A DNA stretch of 64,000 bases, taken from assembly GCA_028274465.1 (NCBI GenBank), contig CM051457.1, positions 65,818,496 to 65,882,495 of the forward strand. The letters run 5' to 3'. A program made the position numbers and the translations under genes. Every line of letters begins with the position of its first letter. The stretch's first letter is position 1. This DNA is from Plantago ovata (lineage: Eukaryota > Streptophyta > Magnoliopsida > Lamiales > Plantaginaceae). This document shows positions 57,516 through 64,000 of the stretch, piece after piece. The notes below the pieces were generated by a model. The model saw nothing but the letters and a program-made list of their open reading frames with translations, did no database searches and was not told the origin of the DNA.

Positions 57516-60119
57516 TGTAACGGTACCGGTTTTGAAAACAAAATAATTTCTTGAAAAAGGAAAATCGAAAATACTTTAATAGCAACGGTCGGCATTTAAT
57601 GCCAAAATAATCTTTGACGCTGACAGAAATAAACAAATATCCAATGACAACACAAGTTCAAATGAAACAACGAATGAAGACGGTAAAAGTTTATCTTCTT
57701 ATTTTGCAAAAGAAACCCATGACACCCCAAACCCTTCTCTCAGTCGCTGGCATCCTAGTCACGCACATCCTCAGCAGCATCTGGAAGGAAGGAATTTTGA
57801 AAACAAAAGAGTGTGAGATAAAGGATCTCAGTGAGGTTCTAGGTTTAAAACAGAAAGTAAACAATTTTGAAATCAAAATCCTTTTCAGAAAACAAACAAA
57901 CAGAACAGATCACATATAACAGAATATCAGAACAGATAGGTTGTAGACCGTTGGTGCAGCCCGCCTTATTGCTCCTAGTCCCAGAATGCCCTTATAACTC
58001 CCTCCAGAGTGTGCACAACTCCGGACAGAAACAGAAACCCCCCTGTACTTTGGGGAAACAGATCCTACGACCCTAATAGACCTCAGCGACTTCTGCCTCG
58101 CGTCTAAAAGGGAATAGACTAGGCCATAATCAAGCAAACCCGATAGTCCTCTACTACCCAGGCCTACCTAATCATAACCTAATCGACCGGTCACACAGAA
58201 ACAGAGCAGATACAGAACAATAGATGCAGATAGTTAACATCGAGAGGTGTTCCTGCAGAAAGGTCAGTCCAGAACAGAGTAGCAATAAACAGAAATGTAA
58301 AAAAAGTCATACTTAGGAGTTATACTTTTACGCAGAAGCATTCAGTAAAACAGTATATAGTAATAGTAGGTACAAGTTGTCACATATCCTTCCAGTTTTT
58401 CGCAAATAATAGGTTTAGGGGTGAACACTCACCTTAACTTGTGAGCAAAAGATCTCCAACGAGTAATGAGCTTACGGGTTATCGAACAACGGAGAACCTA
58501 ACAAGAAAGTACTAAACACACTTTAGAAGTCGAACGGACGGAAGGAAAAAGGTTGTAAAAGAAGTGGTAAAGACGGGGTTCGAACTCGGGACCTCGAAGT
58601 TAGTCAAGCAAGAACCTAACCAACTAGGCTAGAAAGTCAAGTCATTACTAACTTACAAAAACAGAAACTAAGTTGAAACATTTTCAGAAATACTCTTTCG
58701 GTTTTCAGATTCTGGAAATTACCAAAATACGCTCAGTGGTAAATTGCAAAAGAACCCCTTTTCAAAACAAAAAGTTCGAACCAAAAACAGAAGTTTCCAA
58801 ACACACTTATCAGTCCTCAAAGAATAAAATGGTTTACGAAAAAGTCCTCTGTCAGTCAACTACGGTCAAAGGTAAAATTGCAAAAAGGTCCTTTAGGTTT
58901 TCAGATTTCCCAAGTCAGTCCACGAAGATCAAATCAGTATCAACAAAGTCCAATTCAATCCTTTTCAAAGTCCACAGTAAACTAGGGTCAACATACGAGG
59001 TCAAACAAATCACAAGTCCAACAATCAGTAACAACAATCTAACAATCCTAAGTACCTGTTCTCAGTTCGAATCAATAAACAACAAGGCCAGATGGAACAA
59101 GGGTAAAATAGTCCAAGGGCAAAAACGTCCGAAACAGAATACTAACTTCGAATCGAAAGAAACAACAAAGGATTCGAGATTTACCTTCGAATCGAAATAG
59201 AGGGTTGAAACAATCTGCAATCGAATGAATCAAAAAGGAAAAGAGAATTAAAACGAGATTCGAATCGAATTCGTAACCGAGTTGAATCTGAAACGAAAGG
59301 AACAAGCTTACCGATCGAAATCGGTAACAACGGACCGGTGGCGAATGGAAGCAATCGAACGGAGCGGCGCGGCGAACGGATCGGGAACGGCGGCGGCGAC
59401 AACTGTCAGGCGGCGCGGTTCGGGCGGCGGCGCGAGCAACAGACAGATCGATCGGCGGATCGGATCGGCGGATAAGAACGGGACGGAGTAAACGGAGATC
59501 GCGGCGCGATCTCGGGACAGAAACGACGACGGCGAAGGTGAACAGAACGGCGCGGCGCGAAACGGTCGATCGAACAGACGGATCGATCGATCGATCGACA
59601 AGAGATCGACACGGCGGCGCGGCGGCTTTTGACGGAACGGCTCGGTGCGTCGGACCGGAACGGACAGCAAGGCAGCGGCGGCGGCGATTGAGACCGGAAC
59701 GGAACAGCAAGGCAGCGGCGGCGGCGATTGAGACCGGAACGGAACAGTAGCAGCAGCTGAATCTCTTTCTTCTTTCTCTCCCTCTCTTTCTTCTTTCTTC
59801 TCTTTTCTTTCTTTCTTTCTCTCTAAAACGGTTTGGACGGCTAAAGGAAGAATGAGAGAATGACACTGACTAGGGTTAGGGTTAGGTTAGTGGGCCGGTC
59901 AATCAGGCCTTTGACCGGGCTAAGAAATTGGGCCAAAAAGATCAGAAAGTCCAGCTTGAACCAAACGAAACGAAACGAACTAGCTTACGCGAATTTAATT
60001 AAATAATTATCGAATAAATAATTTACTCTGATAATTAATTAATTAAAATTAAATAATTAAATAATAAAATAATAAAATAATAATTAAATAAATAATTTTA
60101 AAAAAAACGGGGTGTTACA
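57516..60119 (-). repeat. Gag-only element 2, 3' LTR
   Basis: 2604 bp. Contains a GC-rich segment (59330-59760) with GATCGATC, GGCGGCG and a 37-bp tandem pair (AAGGCAGCGGCGGCGG), and a tRNA-like segment at 58573-58632. A long minus-strand Arg/Ser-rich frame in it is compositional, not a gene. Confidence 0.92.
58573..58632 (-). other. tRNA-like segment in the LTR
   Basis: Minus strand TAGCCTAGTTGGTTAGG (A-box-like) then GAGTTCGAACCCC (B-box-like), about 40 bases apart, as in a tRNA gene or SINE head. The partner LTR has the same at about 63455-63512. No full cloverleaf could be drawn. Confidence 0.5.
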
Positions 60120-60474
60120 CTCCACCATCCTTACAAGAAGTTTCGTCCTCGAAACTTAACTCGCGTAGAATTAACGAACGTGGAACGGGTAAACGAAAGT
60201 CTTCAAACTTCAAACGCCGGGTCAACGAACACGTTCGCAAGCCAAAAGTTAAGAGAATTCGTAAATAACCTAAGGAAGTTAAAGCTTGCTACTTCAACCA
60301 GATCGTCCAACTATTACTCCTCAACCAAAAAGTCGGTAATTAAGCTTCAAGTGAATCTATCCTAGCGAAAGAAAAACAGCACGGTAACGGGAAAAGAAAA
60401 GACTTAGAAGAAGTTTGTCCACGTGAGCGTACCTTTAGCCACACTCTGTCGAGGGAGTCTCACGTCCAACCATG

Positions 60475-61563
60475 CTAGACTCTTGGTTTGGCCTTCGCAC
60501 TACTTCCTTGATTCCTTGAAGCGGTGCCTCTAGAACTTCCTTCTTCCATCAGGGAGTTGCGTCGCAGACAATCATTGATCTTATGCTCCTTGCTTCCACA
60601 TGCCAGGCATACACCTTGCTTCCTCCAACAGTTCTTCTCCTCATGAGTTGCGCCTCCGCAGAAATTGCAATTTCTTCGAGGTGGTTGTTCAGCACTTTCG
60701 GCCACATGACGAGATCGACTTTTCTGCTCGGTGCGAGAATACTGGGATGGAGAATAACGATCCTTGCTACTTCTGTGATCGGAACTCCTCTTTCGAGACC
60801 GTCGAGGTTCATAGTTCTCGAGTTCTCCCAGACCACTCTCTACCTCAGCAGCTAACTCCACTGCTTTAATGTAGGTGGGCATGTCGGTCCCGAACAGGCT
60901 GTAACGGATCTCTGAGTTCAAACCCTTCACAAAATGGCGCACCTTCTCCCTCTCGTCGTTTTGAAAGTGCGGCACGTACTTCAGCAGTCGAGTGAACTCG
61001 GAGTCATATTCGGCGACATTCATATTTCCTTGCACCAAGGCTTGGAACTCATCTCTCCTGTTCTCGCGAACTAGGCGAGGCACGAACTTATCCATGAACT
61101 CCTTCTCAAAGTTCTCCCAAGTGCGGACAACTGCTGCTTGTCTCCACCTTGCATCTACGGTCCTCCACCAATTTCTTGCTGCTCCTTCAAACTGGAAAGC
61201 CGGAAGCTCAATCATCCTTTCATCAGGGTAGTGCAAGATCGAGAATAGATTCTCCATGCTCTCCAGCCAAAGCTCAGCTTTGCGAGCATTGGGTGCCCCA
61301 TCGAACCTGTCGGGATGGAAACGAGCGAAACGTTCCGCAGCCTGATCGATCGTTTGAGTCGGTGGCGGTGGCGACGGAGCTGGCTGAATAGGTGGTAGCT
61401 CAACGTTGCGTACGCTCTCACTGAAGTTGCCCAAAGCTGCAATGATCCGCTCCACTTGGTCCTGATTGCCAGCGTTGTTGTTGTTGCCATTGTTGTTGTG
61501 GTTGTCGTTGTCATTGGTGTTGCCATTGCCATTGCCGTTGCGGGTGGTGTTCCTTGGAGCCAT
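60475..61563 (-). CDS. Gag protein of element 2 (two zinc knuckles)
   Basis: 362 codons, ATG at 61563. An Asn/Gly/Asp-rich N-terminus (repeats of AAC/GGC codons) precedes a Gypsy-type gag core: FHPDRFDGAPNARKAELWLE, FQFEGAARNWWRTV, WENFEKEFMDKFVP, RDEFQALVQGNMNVAEYDSE, FTRLLKYVPH. Then come a basic linker and two CCHC knuckles, CNFCGGATHEEKNC and CLACGSKEHKINDC. It is intact, with stop TAG... at 60475 and no lesions. It packages RNA into virus-like particles. No protease or pol follows; the frame ends 355 bases before the LTR. Two knuckles are typical of Gypsy gag of the Tekay/Reina or Athila-like sort, but the clade is not assigned. Confidence 0.88.
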   Translation of the reverse strand: MAPRNTTRNGNGNGNTNDNDNHNNNGNNNNAGNQDQVERIIAALGNFSESVRNVELPPIQPAPSPPPPTQTIDQAAERFARFHPDRFDGAPNARKAELWLESMENLFSILHYPDERMIELPAFQFEGAARNWWRTVDARWRQAAVVRTWENFEKEFMDKFVPRLVRENRRDEFQALVQGNMNVAEYDSEFTRLLKYVPHFQNDEREKVRHFVKGLNSEIRYSLFGTDMPTYIKAVELAAEVESGLGELENYEPRRSRKRSSDHRSSKDRYSPSQYSRTEQKSRSRHVAESAEQPPRRNCNFCGGATHEEKNCWRKQGVCLACGSKEHKINDCLRRNSLMEEGSSRGTASRNQGSSAKAKPRV

Positions 61564-62384
61564 CCTATCGTAATTAGTCTAAGGTTAGTAACGTAATTAA
61601 CCATCTTGAGTGAGTCGGTCTTCAGGCGTAGACGTAATCTAAGGCACTATCTCAAGTCATCCTAGTGAACGAGCAAGAGACGCGAAAAAGATAACCAAAA
61701 ATGCTAAGGCCAAAATCAAATCAGGGAGTCAAAAGGAAAATAGCAACTAATCACTAAGTAAATCCTCGAGTGTGTCTAACCTAGCATGCAAGGCAGACAT
61801 AAATTGAAGAAGCAATGATATAAGCATAAGTAGCAAATTCATATGTCGCAGAAAAGATTCGTAAACATAACGCATGCAATAAGAGCGTTCTCTCATAAAG
61901 TGATCAGTCATTTGACCTCGGTTAACACGAATCACATAAACAGTCGGCCGCCTGCCAGTGATTTATGTCGACTTTGGTTAAGCGATAGATCGCAATATGA
62001 CAGAACCTAGCAAGAGCATATATCAACCTCAAGAAGTAAAACAAATGTATGCAACAAATGACATTATAGTAAATACATGCTTTTAAACCAATACTAACGC
62101 AATTAATAAAAATATATAATCGCCTTAAAGAAAATTAACAAAGTAACAATAGTAGCTTGTGAACTTAGAGAAGTTAAACAGAATGAGCAAGAAAGTTTCG
62201 GAAGATGGAAGACAGAATAGTAGGACAGTTAACAGACGAACATAACGGTTCAGAGTTAATGCGGGAGACCAAACTTTAGAAGAGACCGAACGAAGAATAC
62301 TCAATCTAATCCAGCGACTTGGACCCTCACACGCACCCCAAAGGCCAGAAGACCCTATCCTAGCAAGCTCGAGTTTGAACTCAA
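61564..62384. other. Leader of gag-only element 2
   Basis: About 800 bases between the primer-binding site and gag. No gene; presumably holds packaging signals. Confidence 0.5.
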
Positions 62385-62396
62385 GCTCTGATACCA
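62385..62396 (-). other. Primer-binding site, initiator tRNA-Met
   Basis: Minus strand TGGTATCAGAGC, two bases inside the 5' LTR. This is the standard plant retrotransposon match to tRNA-iMet. Confidence 0.85.
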
Positions 62397-62398
62397 AC

Positions 62399-64000
62399 TG
62401 TAACGGTACCGGTTTTGAAAACAAAATAATTTCTTGAAAAAGGAAAATCGAAAATACTTTAATAGCAACGGTCGGCATTTAATGCCAAAATAATCTTTGA
62501 CGCTGACAGAAATAAACAAATATCCAATGACAACACAAGTTCAAATGAAACAACGAATGAAGACGGTAAAAGTTTATCTTCTTATTTTGCAAAAGAAACC
62601 CATGACACCCCAAACCCTTCTCTCAGTCGCTGACATCCTAGTCACGCACATCCTCAGCAGCATCTGGAAGGAAGGAATTTTGAAAACAAAAGAGTGTGAG
62701 ATAAAGGATCTCAGTAAGGTTCTAAGTTTAAAACAGAAAGTAAACAATTTTGAAATCAAAATCCTTTTCAGAAAACAAACAAACAGAACAGATCACATAT
62801 AACAGAATATTAGAACAGATAGGTTGTAGACCGTTGGTGCAGCCCGCCTTATTGCTCCTACTCCCAGAATGCCCTTATAACTCCCTCCAGAGGGTGCACA
62901 ACTCCGGACAGAAACAGAAACCCCCGTGTACTTTGGGGAAACAGATCCTACGACCCTAATAGACCTCAGCGACTTCTGCCTCGCGTCTAAAAGGGAATAG
63001 ACTAGGCCATAATCAAGCAAACCCGATAGTCCTCTACTACCCAGGCCTACCTAATCATAACCTAATCGACCGGTCACACAGAAACAGAGCAGATACAGAA
63101 CAACAGATGCTGATAGTTAACACTGAGAGGTGTTCCTGCAGAAAGGTCAGTCCAGAACAGAGTAGCAATAAACAAAAATGTAAAAAAGTCATACTTAGGA
63201 CTTATACTTTTACGCAGAAGCATTCAGTAAAACAGTATATAGTAATAGTAGGTACAAGTTGTCACATATCCTTCCAGTTTTTCGCAAATAATAGGTTTAG
63301 GGGTGAACACTCACCTTAACTTGTGAGCAAAAGATCTCCAACGAGTAATGAGCTTACGGGTTATCGAACAACGGAGAACCTAACAAGAAAGTACTAAACA
63401 CACTTTAGAAGTCGAACGGACGGAAGGAAAAAGGTTGTAAAAGAAGTGGTAAAGACGGGGTTCGAACTCGGGACCTCGAAGTTAGTCAAGCAAGAACCTA
63501 ACCAACTAGGCTAGAAAGTCAAGTCATTACTAACTTACAAAAACAGAAACTAAGTTGAAACATTTTCAGAAATACTCTTTCGGTTTTCAGATTCTGGAAA
63601 TTACCAAAATACGCTCAGTGGTAAATTGCAAAAGAACCCCTTTTCAAAAACAAAAAGTTCGAACCAAAAACAGAAGTTTCCAAACACACTTATCAGTCCT
63701 CAAAGAATAAAATGGTTTACGAAAAAGTCCTCTGTCAGTCAACTACGGTCAAAGGTAAAATTGCAAAAAGGTCCTTTAGGTTTTCAGATTTCCCAAGTCA
63801 GTCCACAAAGATCAAATCAGTATCAACAAAGTCCAATTCAATCCTTTTCAAAGTCCACAGTAAACTAGGGTCAACATACGAGGTCAAACAAATCACAAGT
63901 CCAACAATCAGTAACAACAATCTAACAATCCTAAGTCCCTGTTCTCAGTTCGAATCAATAAACAACAAGGCCAGATGGAACAAGGGTAAAATAGTCCAAG
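62399..64000 (-). repeat. Gag-only element 2, 5' LTR (partial)
   Basis: First 1602 bases (from its inner edge) of the partner of 57516-60119; it continues beyond the window. Differences from the other copy include single substitutions and one A-run length change. Confidence 0.92.

Larger units (their letters stand above)
57516..64000 (-). mobile_element. Gag-only LTR element 2 (TR-GAG type), runs off the window
   Basis: 3' LTR 57516-60119 (2604 bp) and 5' LTR from 62399 to beyond 64000, each starting TGTAAC; the 3' LTR ends GTTACA. Interior is only 2279 bp. Primer-binding site TGGTATCAGAGC (62396-62385, initiator Met), and polypurine tract AAGGATGGTGGAG abuts the 3' LTR at 60120-60132. LTR copies differ at roughly 1% of sites, so this is the youngest large insertion. 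Target duplication AATGT at 57511-57515; its partner lies outside the window. It encodes gag only. Confidence 0.9.

Noticed and set aside
59072-59866. 264-codon minus-strand Arg/Ser-rich open frame
   Set aside because: It lies wholly in the LTR of gag-only element 2, is driven by GC-rich GATCGATC and GGCGGCG repeats, and shows no domain; the overlapping frames are equally open.

Overview
The window is plant nuclear DNA, almost certainly from a eudicot. It has AT-rich introns with GT-AG borders, a eukaryotic tRNA-Asp gene, Copia, Gypsy-type, LINE, Mutator, PIF/Harbinger and MITE elements, a plant mobile domain (PMD) gene and remains of a plant acyl-CoA synthetase gene. The species cannot be fixed. 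The cluster of GRF zinc-finger and PB1-like proteins hints at Caryophyllales, but that is a weak inference. Most of the window is transposable elements, many nested, and most coding genes carry at least one stop or frameshift.

Layout, left to right. 1-2.4 kb: 3' part of a PIF/Harbinger transposase and its Myb/SANT-like partner, the latter broken. 2.9-10 kb: six small genes with TATA boxes, namely three GRF zinc-finger genes, two members of an unrecognised paralogous family and one PB1-like gene. Four of them carry exactly one in-frame stop. 10-13.1 kb: a possible SINE, an 86-bp tandem repeat, a tRNA-Asp gene, and a degenerate ~55-bp repeat array interrupted by a Stowaway MITE. 13.7-25.2 kb: a gag-deleted Copia element (171-bp LTRs, TSD TTGTA) whose 5' LTR is split by a ~7-kb Mutator-like element. 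That Mutator element carries a decayed transposase-OTU gene and, on the other strand, an apparently intact six-exon PMD gene of 630 codons.

25.2-32.2 kb: sparse DNA, a hAT-like MITE with 8-bp TSD, a 78-bp repeat array, and the 3' exons of a long-chain acyl-CoA synthetase pseudogene. 32.5-41.3 kb, minus strand: a degenerate Ulp1-protease-type gene and a broken FAR1-type transposase gene. 43.9-44.4 kb: a second MITE with a 10-bp TSD.

44.75-64 kb is a nest. A LINE (DUF4283 ORF1, endonuclease ORF2) was hit by a Copia element (44.9-56.2 kb). The Copia gag was then hit at codon 6 by a minus-strand, gag-only LTR element (45.6-51.1 kb, TSD ATAAG, tRNA-Asp primer site). Separately, LINE ORF2 was hit by a second minus-strand gag-only element with 2.6-kb LTRs (57.5 kb to beyond the window; initiator-Met primer site).

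Functionally this is a landscape of mobile-element genes rather than a pathway. The two parts most worth following are the intact PMD gene flanked by hairpin arrays inside the Mutator element, and the GRF/PB1-like small-protein cluster with shared promoter motifs.
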